Notes: generated by a model not told the origin, from the sequence alone. Shown: positions 46,352 to 58,313, numbered from the stretch's first letter. The stretch is 64,000 nucleotides of DNA from Scalesia atractyloides (GCA_947069175.1 CAMTDV010000002.1:12454988-12518987), one strand, 5' to 3'. Numbers and translations are program-made.

Positions 46352-46646
46352 AGTGCCGGAAAAGGGGTAGTTGTGTTGTTTTAGATATATTTTGGGATAC
46401 GGGTTGGCAATATTTGGGCATTCATGCATATAAGATCTCTCGCCCGTACTCAATCTCCATTCAGGCGAGATTCAGTCTAATTTATTAATAATGTTGCTTA
46501 CACCCAATAAAATATATCTAATAATAGATGGTAAAGTGTTTTTCTGATTTTGACCGCGATTGTAATGTTATACGGTCAATGCTCACACATGGCGTCTTTC
46601 TTCTAATGGTCTATTTGTTTTTCTTTAAAATTGAACGTTTTTGTAG

Positions 46647-47907
46647 ATGTCAGGAGAAGGAAGTTCGAGTAGACCTGGCAAGAAGAAGAGGGGACCCGCA
46701 CCTCGACCGAGGGGTGACCCTACCAAGACTCAACCGTTGCCCCCAAATTTTGGGCAAAAGAAGAGCATTAGATATAGGAGAGACGGTGTTCCCCATGGGC
46801 AGAGTACACGATTAAGGGACAACTCTCTGCTGCAGTTTGATTTGGATTCTCATGAGAGTGAGAGACTATCCACCCTGATCACTTGTGATTTACTGCCATA
46901 TAGAAGAATTGATTGGGACATGCTTGACCATCTGGGTCAATGAGGGAGGATAGAACAACTTTTAGGGGATAAGTTCAGAAGAGTGTTTGATTGTGATGAG
47001 AGACAATATAGAGAGATCACTCTTGAATTCCATTCCACCTTTGAGTATTAGCAGCGGAAGTTCACTGAAAGTGATGCTATCTCTTTTGCCTTGGGAAGGC
47101 CCGTATATGAGATAACCATTCCACAGTTTGCTGTAGCCGCCCAGTTCTACACGGTAGATAAAGTCCAGTCGCCGGAGTTCTTCACCAGCTTACAGGGGGT
47201 GTTCAAAAGAAGGCACCCGCATAGTGTTCAGACAGATGAATTAGTCCGATTCATGGGTACCATCTCCGCTGCACCATATTCCAATAATAAGGTGGCAAGT
47301 GATATAATCAATCCGGTTTACGGTTTATTCATAAAATTCTGGCAGCCACACTCGTTGAAAAGGGGCAGGGAGATAACTAGGTGAATCAGGTTAGTTTGTT
47401 TTGTTTGATGTGCATGATAGAAGGGAGACCAGCAAACTTGGCGACTACCTTTGCGTGGTCTATGAAGCGGCTGTGGAGGGGAGGCCCTGGGGCTAGGGTG
47501 TATTGTGGGCCTCTGATTACTTGGTTGGCTGAAAGTCTCGGGGTGTTTGACAGATACCCCTGAGACAGGATGAGAGAGGGCCCATCCCCGTGTTTCATGA
47601 GTATACGCGATCTTCAGGCTGCTGGAATTCTGACTTCACATGGGAGCCTATTAGACAGGGCCCTCAAGTTCAGCCTCCTCCGGGTTCTGAGGGTGCCTCA
47701 TCTATGTAGTCCGACATTCCTACCAGATACCAGAGATCGGTGACACACCAAGAGCTCCAGACAGGCAGTATCCTCTTCACCAGCCTCGTCCTGGTCCACT
47801 TACATTAGACTCATTATATGATAGGATGGAGACCAGGTTTGAAGATCTGAGGGGTATGTAGACCAACAGTTTGGTGGAGTGCGCCGGGTTATGATGGAGA
47901 GTAGGAG
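46647..47907 (+). pseudogene. Athila ORF1-like protein of element G, broken
   Basis: Begins MSGEGSSSRPGKKKRGPAPR, a basic low-complexity start. It then has LPYRRIDWDMLDHLGQ, FRRVFDCDERQYREITLEFH, SFALGRPVYEITIPQFAVAA and, in another frame, EGRPANLATTFAWSMKRLW. The order resembles the plant retrotransposon ORF-1 family associated with Athila. Its function is not established. Two in-frame stops (46941 and 47049) and a frameshift near 47380 disrupt it. The 3' end (GVRRVMMESR at 47878-47907) continues after element E at 55891 with VHEECQRRLEDGMRYMMESL, so E cut this reading frame. Confidence 0.7.
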
Positions 47908-48942
47908 TGTCACACCCTGACCCGCAGTGGAAATGGTAGTCGGGGCATGATTGGGTTTTCATCAAAGCTCATGACATTTACTATAAAGTTTCATATTTAT
48001 TATTTCTCTTAAAGAAGGAGTTACAATAACATACAAACACAACATGTTCAAATACATTTTCATTCAAATTACAAACTAAAGTACAGTTACAAAGGAAAAC
48101 AAAACTAAACGTTCATTCCAAGGCATTAACTTGTTTATTCTTCTAGGCCATCCTATGTGTTTCTTTTCTCAACCGGATCACCTGTATCATGTGTAAAATA
48201 GGTTTTAGGTCAACAAAAGTTGGCGAGTGAATCTTTGAAAAACATTTGAACAAATTTGTTATATTGGTTATAAAAAGGTGCATAACCACATATGAGTAAA
48301 CGTAAATGTAAATTTAATCACAAAACACATAATATCAATTAATGCACAAGCACACACACCAAATGATGAACAATGAGATCAAGGCTCAATCAAACGGAGC
48401 CGATCTAATGAGGCACGCGATGTTCAACTCGTCTCCCATGAGGAACTGATGGGCCTAATGAATGATTTGCACGCAACTTGACAAAATGTAAACACGCATC
48501 ACAACAAACAATATGTACATCACAAGTTTAGGTCATATAATGGTAATAGCACAAGTTTGAATAGAAATAATTAAGCGACACATGATACACCCCAAAACAT
48601 GAATAAAAGGGGAATTTGTAAGGATTCACTCACAGTGGGTGCGTTCTTTGATGAGATGAATGCGCACAAATATTATTATTCAACCGACGAGGGAAAAACT
48701 AACCTAAATAATAACTAAATGATTCGGTAAATAAATAAATTTTATTTGAGATTAATATTTTTAATTAGTGCTCTTAATGGGATTGTTAGATTTATTTTTG
48801 TGAGTTTAAGGAAATTTCTAACTATAATAATCTTATTTTTAAGTATTTTTAAATAATTTTCTAATTAAATAAATAAATAAAAAGAAATAAAAAAGTTGAC
48901 TTTTTGACCATTGACCGTTACCGGTCGGACTGTGTTTTTATA

Positions 48943-49364
48943 TGCGCTAAGTGAGGTTCGAACTCGGGACCTCTCGTATACGTGCACGCAGCTCTACCAA
49001 CTGAGCTACGTGTTTAACCGAAATATTTCTAATTTTAATTATATTTATATATATATTTAGATTATTCAGAAATTATTCAATTTTTTTAAAAAGGATTTAA
49101 ACTGTCGAACCGGTGTGAGAGCCTGGACTCGAACCCGCGACGTGCATATTTTTTTTGCACACAGTCCACCACTGGACTGTGTGTCTAACCTGGTTATTAT
49201 TCCGGTTTTTTATTATATTTATACACTTATCACATGCTTTTAGGATTTGGCTTTTATAAAAAGGGTATGTTATTTCAGTGGATCGGAACACAAACAGAAC
49301 TCGAACCCGGGACCATATGTTTCAAGTGCACACAGTCCACCACTGGACTGTGTGTCTAGCCCGG
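48943..49364 (-). other. tRNA-like module array in LTR E1 (3 modules)
   Basis: Modules at 48943-49020, 49112-49193 and 49281-49364, starting exactly 169 bp apart twice. The two distal ones have perfect CACACAGTCCA/TGGACTGTGTG hairpins. B-box-like loops are CGAGTTCGAACC, GGGTTCGAGTCC and GGGTTCGAGTTC. Confidence 0.82.
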
Positions 49365-49845
49365 TATTTTATCCGATTTTAATTATATTTATAAACGACT
49401 CGATGTTCATCTTCTTCACTAACTTAGAACTGAAAACAGATTTATTAAACATTTGATTTCACTGATCTACTGTTTTAGTTTAGACAAATGAATCAAATAG
49501 AACTGACAGAAAAGATTAAGAATTCATACCGATCGGAGAATGTTATGGAAGTTCCGGTTGGATTCCGGTACTGTGCAGAAAACTCCGGCGACTTGCAGAT
49601 GAAGCTCTGAGGTCAGCGGAGCTGGGGAGAATAAGCAGAGGATTCCGAGAAGGGTTTGAACGAGTTTGGAAACGAGGTTAGCAAGGTATTCATAGGTGAT
49701 GTGATCCACCACGATTTCGGTTTTTCCGATGATATTTCCTGGCGACTACCAGACAATTCCGGCGAACAGAGGAAGTGTTTTGAGGAAACAGATAGTTTGA
49801 AGAGAGATTTGCGAGAGTGTGAATTCTAATTGAGTCCTGAATTCG

Positions 49846-49856
49846 ATTATTTATAG
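49846..49856 (-). promoter_or_regulatory. TATA box of LTR E1
   Basis: CTATAAATAAT in element orientation. Confidence 0.65.
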
Positions 49857-50117
49857 CTGAAATTGGAAAGCTTGAATCGAGTTTCAATTTTTGGTGGAAA
49901 TCGGTTACAATGGAAATGATTGATAGCTTAATTGAATGAGATTGATTCGGTTACAAGACCAGGTTTAGGATTGGAACAGTTTTCTTCCATCAATTGCTTC
50001 AAAACAGCAATTTGTTGACTGCTAGATTCAAGCGCGGTCGTTACTGGGCGGGTGTTCAGGAATTCAATTTTCGAGACTTGTATTAATATTGTTTAGTTTA
50101 GAATCTTAACAGATAAA

Positions 50118-50190
50118 TGCGTGTGGCGGAGTGGTGAAAGCTGTGTGTGTATAAGTTTGTGGGTGACCCGGTTCGAAACCCGGCGTCTCC
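50118..50190 (+). other. Antisense tRNA-like module in U3 of LTR E1
   Basis: TGTGGCGGAGTGGTG (A-box-like, as in Ser/Leu tRNAs) and ACCCGGTTCGAAACCCGG (B box). Confidence 0.65.
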
Positions 50191-50376
50191 GTATTTTTTT
50201 TAATTCATTATTTTTTTGTTATTTAATAATTATGTTTTAAAATTCTAATATATATATTAATTATGTATTGTTTAAAATTCATCTGAGCAATATATACGCA
50301 ACGAAAAAATTTATAACTTAATATTTGATTTATAAACGAAGCGGGTTTGGAAACCCGTTTTTCGACGAATGTTACA

Positions 50377-50395
50377 GTATCCCCTACTTTTAGAA
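50377..50395 (-). other. Polypurine tract of element E
   Basis: TTCTAAAAGTAGGGGATAC on the minus strand, same as in A. Confidence 0.82.
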
Positions 50396-51249
50396 ATTTC
50401 GTCCCGAAATTTAAGTAGTAGTGGTATAATTTGATTTGAAGGGTGGGTGTTTTAATTTGACAATTTCATAATTAGAAGAGGGTGAGAGTTTAAATCTTAT
50501 TTGAGGCGGTAACGTTCCTAGTAAGGGTTGAATACCCTGCTACAGGAATCGCTTTTTGATGCCTAAAGTATGAAAATGCGGAACATGGATAAACAGAGTT
50601 GATTGACTAGGTATGATCTCACGCATAAGAGTTTTGAGAGAATTGATACGTTTGGAAAGATAAGGTTATACCCTAAAACAAAACTTCATCCATGACAATA
50701 TTTAAAACCTACATGGAACCTCTCATAACCGCCTGACAACGCTTTTGATCCTTTGACAAGAATACTTATATATAGGAAGTACCAGCGGCGTATCCACCAT
50801 ATTTTTGTCAAATTTTCATTGGCTTTGTCAGTAAGTTATGATTAGTCCTATGTGACTCTAAAATCTACAAAACAAACACAACAGCCAAAGCTTGAGTCTC
50901 AAATCTGGAAGGATACATGATCGAATGATGACAATACCTCTCTCGTTTGTTATGATGAAGGGGTTAGTCTATGTAAAAGTGAGACACAACCCAACTTCTT
51001 TAAATGATGAGATCGAGGTACGTCGAGATGTATGATGATATGAGAGTTAAATCAATGTGTAAAGGTATAAAACAAAAGCGTAATATCAATTCGCATTAAA
51101 ATTCTTGGATACATAAATTCCCAATTTATAACTGGGATACGTAAAGATTGAGATAACATAAAGAAAACATTTAAACTAGACGATTGGAGTGAGTCTTGAT
51201 TCTTGGTGAGGGAAAACTAGTTGGGTGATTCGTTTGGCCGTTATTATCT
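50396..51249 (-). other. Non-coding spacer in place of pol, element E
   Basis: About 850 bp between gag and the polypurine tract where A and B have about 5 kb of pol. No reading frame is recognised, and apart from the first 25 bp next to the tract it has no visible similarity to A or B. It may be filler of a non-autonomous family or captured sequence. Confidence 0.6.
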
Positions 51250-52565
51250 TCAACAGGATTGGCTGTTGATGTTGTAAGCTCTACCTCTTGCTGGTGGTGG
51301 AGCTGGGTTTGCTTGATTTGCTTGGTTAACTGGGTTTGCTTGAGCTTGGGCGTTTATGATGTTAACCAATCGAGGGCACGTGTTTCTAAAGTGGGTAGGG
51401 TCGCCACAATTAAAAAAAGCTCGAACATATGGGAACATGGGGTATTGGGGTTGTTGATATGTTTGGATCATGTTTTGAGTAGGGGGTGAGGCTTGGTTTT
51501 GAGGGGCACGACAATTTTGCTCCAATGACCATAACGCCCACAATTTGCACACAGTCGACAAGGTACGGTAGATGGATGGTGATAAAAACAGGTGTTGCAT
51601 TGAGGGTGAGGTCCAATGTAAGGTTTCTTATTTGGGTAAGTAGAGTTGGGTGCTACCTGAGTGATTGGGATGGCTTGGAGGGGTACGGCTTGTGAAGCTG
51701 GTTGATTACCTTGGGTGATAGCGAAATTTTGCCCATCTCGTTTTCTCCTAGGAGTGATTTGAGGAGGGGATTCGGTCTGGGTTGGGTTTGAGGTTTCGGT
51801 TGATGCTTTATCCTTCTTCTTCTCCTCCTTGAAATCTTTATTCCGTATGCGGTTTTCGGTGAGCTCTGTAGCCAACTCCATTGCTGCTTCCAAAGTTGCA
51901 GGTGTGGTACTTATTACAGGGTCTTGAACTTTTGAAGGAAGACCTCGAATGTAGTGCTCGATCAAACGGTAGAGGGGAGTAAACAAGTTGGGGATCATCT
52001 GATTCAACTCAAGGAATCTCTTGTTGTATGTGGTGTGGTCGCCCTCCTTTTGTTTCAAAGAGTAGAACTCATCTTCTAGTTTCTTGATTTCGCTTCTTGG
52101 ACAAGAACGTCTTGTCATGATTTCCCTCAACTCTTCCCAAGTCAAAGTCATAGCATTTTCAGCACCTCACTTGGCCTTCTCTGTATTCCACCATGTAAGT
52201 GCTACTCCAAACAAACGACCGGTAGCATATCGCACCTTGCGATCATCGGGGCAGTCGCAATTGAGAAAAGTGTTTTCCATTTCCTCAAACCAATGGAGGA
52301 GAGCGGTGACACCTTCAGTCCCTTCGTATTTTGTAGGATCGCAGGATTTGAAATGTTTGAAGGTGCATTTAATGGCATTTGGGGGAGGATTGACAACGTT
52401 TTGAACTTCTTGGTTGATTGGGTTGACGGGATTAGCGGTAAGGGCTTGTTGAACTTGAACTACGATGTTGGGGATTACGGCAGCCATTTGTTGAGCGATT
52501 TGGGCAGCCATGCGCTCGTGGGATTTTCCGGATCTCATACTCCTACGAGAGAGACTAGAAGACAT
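51250..52565 (-). pseudogene. gag: Element E gag, with one stop and one frameshift
   Basis: ATG at 52565 (MSSSLSRRSMRSGKSHERMA). The N-terminal part has KCTFKHFKSCDPTKYEGTEG and LHWFEEMENTFLNCDCPDDR. An in-frame TGA at about 52165 follows WWNTEKAK; the same frame then continues with LTWEELREIMTRRSCPRSEI, FYSLKQKEGDHTTYNKRFLE and HYIRGLPSKVQD. A frameshift near 51510 leads to the C-terminal region: zinc knuckle RAFFNCGDPTHFRNTCPRLV (first Cys is Phe), NPVNQANQANPAPPPARGRA. Less damaged than the gags of A and B. Confidence 0.9.
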
Positions 52566-53393
52566 CTACAAGGAATACGTATCGAGAGTATGAGTTTGAC
52601 GTTTTAGGTGTCATGTGTCGTATTTAGAAATGAACATTCATAAAAAACAAATGAATAAAATAACCTACTACATCCATAGGATGTCTTGGGCTTTGCTCAT
52701 GTTTGGGCTTCCGTATGTCCCTTAGTTGGCCTTGGCAGTCATGTGGGCCCCATGACTACTAGGCTTTGGTAGGGTTCATATTGGTGTTGACTGTTAACAC
52801 TTGCGCCACCCGAATGAAAATCGTAAAACATGACAGTAAAGTATAAGGTCGGAGGGTGTCCTGGTATGGACACAATGACAACTCAAAGTAGGGTTAGTTC
52901 AAACGACGTTTGGTGTGGCATGCTTTGGCCTAATAGGTCTTTCGTACTCTCATCGTTAGTCCCCAGGTAGGCAAACTGGTCCGTTATATTGGATTTATAC
53001 GAATGCCAACCTAGACAGGACGTTCCGACTACCGGTATTTGTACCCTTACAGTTACTACATGCCCGTCGTAGAACTCACTTTGATGAGATTGAAAAACGA
53101 AAAATGCGACAAAATCTTGAATAAAGGAAATATGAGGATGATTTGAATATGTGAACAATGAAATATGCGTGATGAATGTATATGTAAGCTTGTTATGTTT
53201 GACAATAAGTATAACTCATTAAGTATCACACAATATGATAGTGGAAGTGTTTGCATGCGTTTGTGTGTGTAATAAATACGAAACAAATAAACATCATGAG
53301 TTTGCATGTAACCACATAAACAATTAAAATCTAATCAACTATAGTATAGGCACTAAGGGTCTAATAACCTATCCTATATCCCTATAGTCAAAA
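52566..53393 (-). other. Untranslated leader of element E
   Basis: Collinear with the leaders of A and B over its length, with a conserved GTGGGCCCCATGACTAC palindromic block. Confidence 0.7.
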
Positions 53394-53406
53394 GCTCTGA
53401 TACCAA
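53394..53406 (-). other. Primer-binding site of element E
   Basis: TTGGTATCAGAGC, two bases inside the 5' LTR. Confidence 0.88.
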
Positions 53407-54453
53407 TCTGTCACACCCTGACCCGCAGCGGAAATGGTAGTCGGGGCATGATTGGGTTTTCATCAAAGCTCATGACATTTACTATAAAGTTTCATATTTA
53501 TTATTTCTCTTTAAAGAAGGAGTTACAATAACATACAAACACAACATGTTCAAATACATTTTCATTCAAATTACAAACTAAAGTACAGTTACAAAGGAAA
53601 ACAAAACTAAACGTTCATTCCAAGGCATTAACTTGTTTATTCTTCTAGGCCATCCTATGTGTTTCTTTCTCAACCGGATCACCTGTATCATGTGTAAAAT
53701 AGGGTTTTGGGTCAACAAAAGTTGGCGAGTGAATCTTGTGAAAAACATTTGAACGAATTTGTTATATTGGTTATAAAAAGGTGCATAACCACATATGAGT
53801 AAACGTAAATGTAAATTTAATCACAAAACACATAATATCAATTAATGCACAAGCACACACACCAAATGATGAACAATGAGATCAAGGCTCAATCAAACGG
53901 AGCCGATCTAATGAGGCACGCGATGTTCAACTTGTCTCCCACGAGAAACTGATGGGCCTAATGAATGATTTGCATGCAACTTGACAAAATGTAAACACGC
54001 ATCACAACAAACAATATTTACATCACAAGTTTAGGTCATATAATGGTAATAGCACAAGTTTGAATAAACGAAATAATTAAGGCGAAACATGATACACCCC
54101 AAAACATGAATAAAAAGGGGAATTTGTAAGGATTCACTCACAGTGGGTGCGTTCTTTGATGACGATGAATGCGCACGAATATTATGATTCAACCGACGAG
54201 GGAAAAACTAACCTAAATAATCACGAAATGATTCGGTAAATAAATAAATTTTATTTGAGATTAATATTTTTAATTAGTGCTCTTAATGGGATTGTTAGAT
54301 TTATTTTTGTGAGTTTAAGGAAATTTTCTAACTATAATAATCTTATTTTTAAGTATTTTTAAATAATTTTCCAATTAAATAAATAAATAAAAAGAAATAA
54401 AAAAGTTGACTTTTTGACCGTTGACCGTTGACCGGTCGGACTGTGTTTTTATA

Positions 54454-54874
54454 TGCGCTAAGTGAGGTTCGAACTCGGGACCTCTCGTATACGTGCACGC
54501 AGCTCTACCAACTGAGCTACGTGTCTAACCCGAAATATTTCTGATTTTAATTATATTTATATACTATTTAGATTATTCAGAAATTATTCAATTTTTTTAA
54601 AAAGGATTTAAACTGTCTAACCGGTGTGAGAGCCTGGACTCGAACCCGCGACATGCATATTTTTTTTGCACACAGTCCACCACTGGACTGTGTGTCTAAC
54701 CTGGTTATTATTCCGGTTTTTTATTATATTTATACACTTATCACATGCTTCAGGATTTGGCTTTTATAAAAAGGGTATGTTATTTCAGTGGATCGGAACA
54801 CAAACAGAACTCGAACCCGGGACTATATGTTTCAAGTGCACACAGTCCACCACTGGACTGTGTGTCTAACCCGG
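54454..54874 (-). other. tRNA-like module array in LTR E2 (3 modules)
   Basis: Modules at 54454-54532, 54623-54704 and 54791-54874, the same as E1. Confidence 0.82.
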
Positions 54875-55355
54875 TATTTTATCCGATTTTAATTATATTT
54901 ATAAACGACTCGATGTTCATCTTCTTCACTAACTTAGAACTGAAAACAGATTTATTAAACATTTGATTTCACTGATCTACTGTTTTAGTTTAGACAAATG
55001 AATCGAATAGAACTGACAGAAAAGATTAAGAATTCATACCGATCGGAGAATGTTATGGAAGTTCCGGTTGGATTCCGGTACTGTGCAGAAAACTCCGGCG
55101 ACTTGCAGATGAAGCTCTGAGGTCAGCGGAGCTGGGGAGAATAAGCAGAGGATTCCGAGAAGGGTTTGAACGAGTTTGGAAACGAGGTTAGCAAGGTATT
55201 CATAGGTGATGTGATCCACCACGATTTCGGTTTTTTCGATGATATTTCCTGGCGACTACCAGACAATTCCGGCGAACAGAGGAAGTGTTTTGAGGAAACA
55301 GATAGTTTGAAGAGAGATTTGCGAGAGTGTAAATTCTAATTGAGTCCTGAATTCG

Positions 55356-55366
55356 ATTATTTATAG
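55356..55366 (-). promoter_or_regulatory. TATA box of LTR E2
   Basis: CTATAAATAAT in element orientation. It would be the promoter of element E. Confidence 0.65.
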
Positions 55367-55626
55367 CTGACAGTGGAAGCTTGAATCGAGTTTCAATTTT
55401 TGGTAGAAATCGGTTACAATGGAAATGATTGATAGCTTAATTGAATGAGATTGATTCGGTTACAAGACCAGGTTTATGATTGGAACAGTTTTCTTCCATC
55501 AATTGCTTCAAAACAACAATTTGTTGACTGCTAGATTTAAGCGCGGTCGTTACTGGGCGGGTGTTCAGGAATTCAATTTTCGAGACTTGTATTAATATTG
55601 ATTAGTTTAGAATCTTAACAGATAAA

Positions 55627-55700
55627 TGCGTGTGGCGGAGTGGTGAAAGCTGTGTGTGTATAAGTTTGTGGGTGACCCGGGTACGAAACCCGGCGTCTCC
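55627..55700 (+). other. Antisense tRNA-like module in U3 of LTR E2
   Basis: As in E1, but the B box reads GGGTACGAAACCC: the invariant second T of TTCGA is A, which would be expected to weaken TFIIIC binding. Confidence 0.6.
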
Positions 55701-55885
55701 ATATTTTTTTTAATTCATTATTTTTTTGTTATTTAATAATTATGTTTTAAAATTCTAATATATATATTCATTATGTATTGTTTAAAATTCATCTGAGCAA
55801 TATATACGCAACAAAAAATTTATAACTTAGTATTTGATTTATAAACGAAGTGGGTTTGGAAACCCGTTTTTCGACGAATGTTACA

Positions 55886-57404
55886 AGGAGGGTGCATGAA
55901 GAATGTCAAAGAAGGCTGGAAGATGGGATGCGCTATATGATGGAAAGTCTGCACATGGGGGTGCCATCGTATTTCCAGTAGAGAGGTCAGCCGGGTCAAT
56001 AGTGGTATGGAGGATGTTCAACCGTACCAAGTGTTCGAGCAATCAGAAGAGTCAGAAGAGGATGATTGAGCAGCAGCGGGTCTTTATTGATGTTTATTTT
56101 TCTTTTATGTTGTTTTTATCTATTATTTGTCTGTACTCTAAACACTTTACTTGTGGGATTTGTGGGTTGGTTGGGTATGATGGTGGTTAACTTCTTAAGA
56201 CAATTTATTTATTTACTTGTTATATTATGTTTGGAAGTTGTCTATATTGGTTGATAGGTTGATGTTTATATGCTGCTTCGGTCCGCATGTGAGATTTAAG
56301 AGTTGTTTGATGAGCGTGTTCGGATTGGAGGGCATGAGTTGAATTGACTGGCACATTGACAGTCTTGCATTATCAGCTAAGTAGTTTCACTTGTTTAGTT
56401 TTTATTTATTTATTTTTCCATTTTATTATTGTTTAGTAGTGAGTCTTCTCATCCTTACATTAGGGACAATGGAAAATTTAAGTGTGGGGATGGGATAGTT
56501 GAGTCGTAGAGTAGTTTTAATTTAGTTTGGAACAAAAAAATTAAAAAAAAACAGAAAATGTCTTTTGAAGAAGGAGTTTGCATAAATATAAACGGAAAAT
56601 GATAGAAAATTTGAGTTTTTATTCGATTTCAAATAATGATAATATGAGTAATAAAAGGTAAAGTTTATGTCTAACTTGGGATACGCGAGTAGGCTCGATT
56701 CGGTTCTTAGTTTCTTTGAGATTAATATACCTTAATTGTCGATCTACTAGTGGGTACTCATATAGGAAAAATGGGAAACTGAAACTGCCAAAAAATAGTA
56801 TAAGGAATGCCATTATAAGCTAAAATCTTAGAATTTTTGATCATGTAAATAAAATAGAAAAAAAGAAGAAAATGAGCTTGATTGAAAAAGTAGATGAGGC
56901 CTATGGAATCTCCTTTGGGGATGGTAACTCTGATCGAGAATCCCTCTAGGATATGTTGAAAACTTTTTAAATATCGGAGCCCACGTTGTCGCTCTCAGGG
57001 ATGGTGAATCTGGTTGAGACGGCCTCTAGGTTAGATATGCGAAAAAGAAATCAAGTGCTCAAAAAGGAAGAAAAAAACAGAGAGAGGAAAAGAAAAAAAT
57101 TACTTGGTTTTAAATTTCTTTGATTTTGGTATAAAATGGTTTGGAAATGGGTCGAATGATTTGTTTCTTTTGTTCCATAAGCTTGAGGTGAGATTAGGTT
57201 TACTGTTTTTGCTAGTGTGAGACCTTAGGTAGATTGACCGAACTTAAACTAAATTCACAGGATAAGAATTTTTTAACCGAATTTTGAGTTTAAGTGGACA
57301 TGAATACTTGCAATCGCGGTTAATATAAATTCCAACCTTAATAAAGTAATCCTAATTTGTGAAATCGAATAATTACTTGGTTATGATTCCGTTTGCACAA
57401 TTCT
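55886..57404 (+). other. 3' region of element G: end of ORF1-like frame and untranslated DNA
   Basis: The first about 90 bp finish the ORF1-like frame (HEECQRRLEDGMRYMMESLH). The rest is untranslated. A polypurine-like motif, TTAGGGACAATGG then ATTTAAGTGTGGGGATGGG, lies at 56459-56497, about 950 bp before the real tract. Two similar GGGATGGT(A/G)A-containing phrases occur at 56917 and 56998. Remaining open frames (for example 55903-56190) are not convincing. Confidence 0.6.
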
Positions 57405-57441
57405 TTTTCGAGGACGAAAAAAGAGCAAGTGTGGGGATATT
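57405..57441 (+). other. Polypurine tract region of element G
   Basis: CGAGGACGAAAAAAGAGCAA followed by GTGTGGGGATATT directly before LTR2, the standard Athila/Tat arrangement. Confidence 0.85.
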
Positions 57442-57973
57442 TGATGTATTGAATAATACATTCATTTATTACGTACATTTTGTAGTATTTTAGTTGGTTT
57501 TCGTTTTGGTTTGTCAAGAATATATCTACTTTTAATCCAAATACGTTTTGCAGGTCTTAGTTCGTGAAAGTGGCTGAAAAGACGGGAAAAATGAGTTGAA
57601 ATGATAAACGAGACCAACCCGGATCGTAATTGGAACCCGAGAGAAGAAACGAATCGCAAAACGGGTGAAAACTGGCGCTGGCGGCCCGCGACCGAACCAC
57701 CTAAAGCCTCTCGGGGCCAGCGAGAGGCTATAAGTTATCCGGAAAGTTATTTTAATCGGTCGCATGGCGCGACCGAGATCCTAATCCCTCTTGTAACATC
57801 CGTCAAAAACGGATTTACCAAACCCGCTCTGTTTATCAACCGAACAGTCAGTCAAAAATTTCGTTGCGAATTAAATGCCCAAAATATTTTTAAACGATAC
57901 GTAATCGATTATTATACGGGAATATATATTTAGTTTTTGAAAAACTGTTGAAAATCGCAAAATAAAAATAAAA

Positions 57974-58056
57974 GTCCTCTGCCGGGTTTCGAACCCGGGT
58001 CAGCACCGGTTCAACAACAAGTCTTATCGCACAACACACAAACCACTGCGCCACTG
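57974..58056 (-). other. Antisense tRNA-like module in U3 of LTR F
   Basis: On the minus strand: AGTGGCGCAGTGGTTTG (A box) and GACCCGGGTTCGAAACCCGG (B box with a perfect stem), separated by a long variable part. Confidence 0.68.
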
Positions 58057-58313
58057 ATATTACTTGTTAAATATTAGAATCATTAAATTGATATCATGAC
58101 ATTACGAATTCAAAACCGGCGCCCAATAGTTCAGTCGTCGGAATCCCGATAATCTCGCGAGCTTTTAACAACATTTTCAGTTATAACGTAAACTATTATT
58201 AGGATATCGGTTATAACCGACGTTTGAGTCCGCGACACTTTCTATAACCGCCGGAGTTTTTATAACCGATGAATACAGTCGGAAATCAGACCAAGTTCTT
58301 AGACGATTTGCCC

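Larger units (their letters stand above)
47908..50376 (-). repeat. LTR E1 (3' LTR of element E)
   Basis: TGTCACACCCTGACCCGCAG to TGTTACA. Contains the hairpin block AGATCGGCTC/GAGCCTTGATCT near 48375-48410 and the full tRNA-like set. Confidence 0.93.
47908..55885 (-). mobile_element. Element E: gag-only non-autonomous member of the tRNA-like-LTR family
   Basis: 7978 bp with exact TSD AGGAG (47903-47907 and 55886-55890). LTRs of 2469 and 2477 bp look nearly identical by eye, so it is probably the youngest insertion here. The 3.0-kb interior has a primer-binding site, leader, a gag with one stop and one frameshift, then about 850 bp of non-coding DNA and a polypurine tract. Protease, RT, RNase H and integrase are all missing, so mobility would need pol from a relative such as B. 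Confidence 0.92.
53409..55885 (-). repeat. LTR E2 (5' LTR of element E)
   Basis: 2477 bp, collinear with E1 with few differences; ends TGTTACA before TSD AGGAG. Confidence 0.93.

Noticed and set aside
49247..49456. Small frames inside LTR arrays (also 54745-54966, 58716-58973, 39083-39265)
   Set aside because: They read through tRNA-like modules (repeated HSPPLDCVSN wording) and reflect module repetition, not coding.
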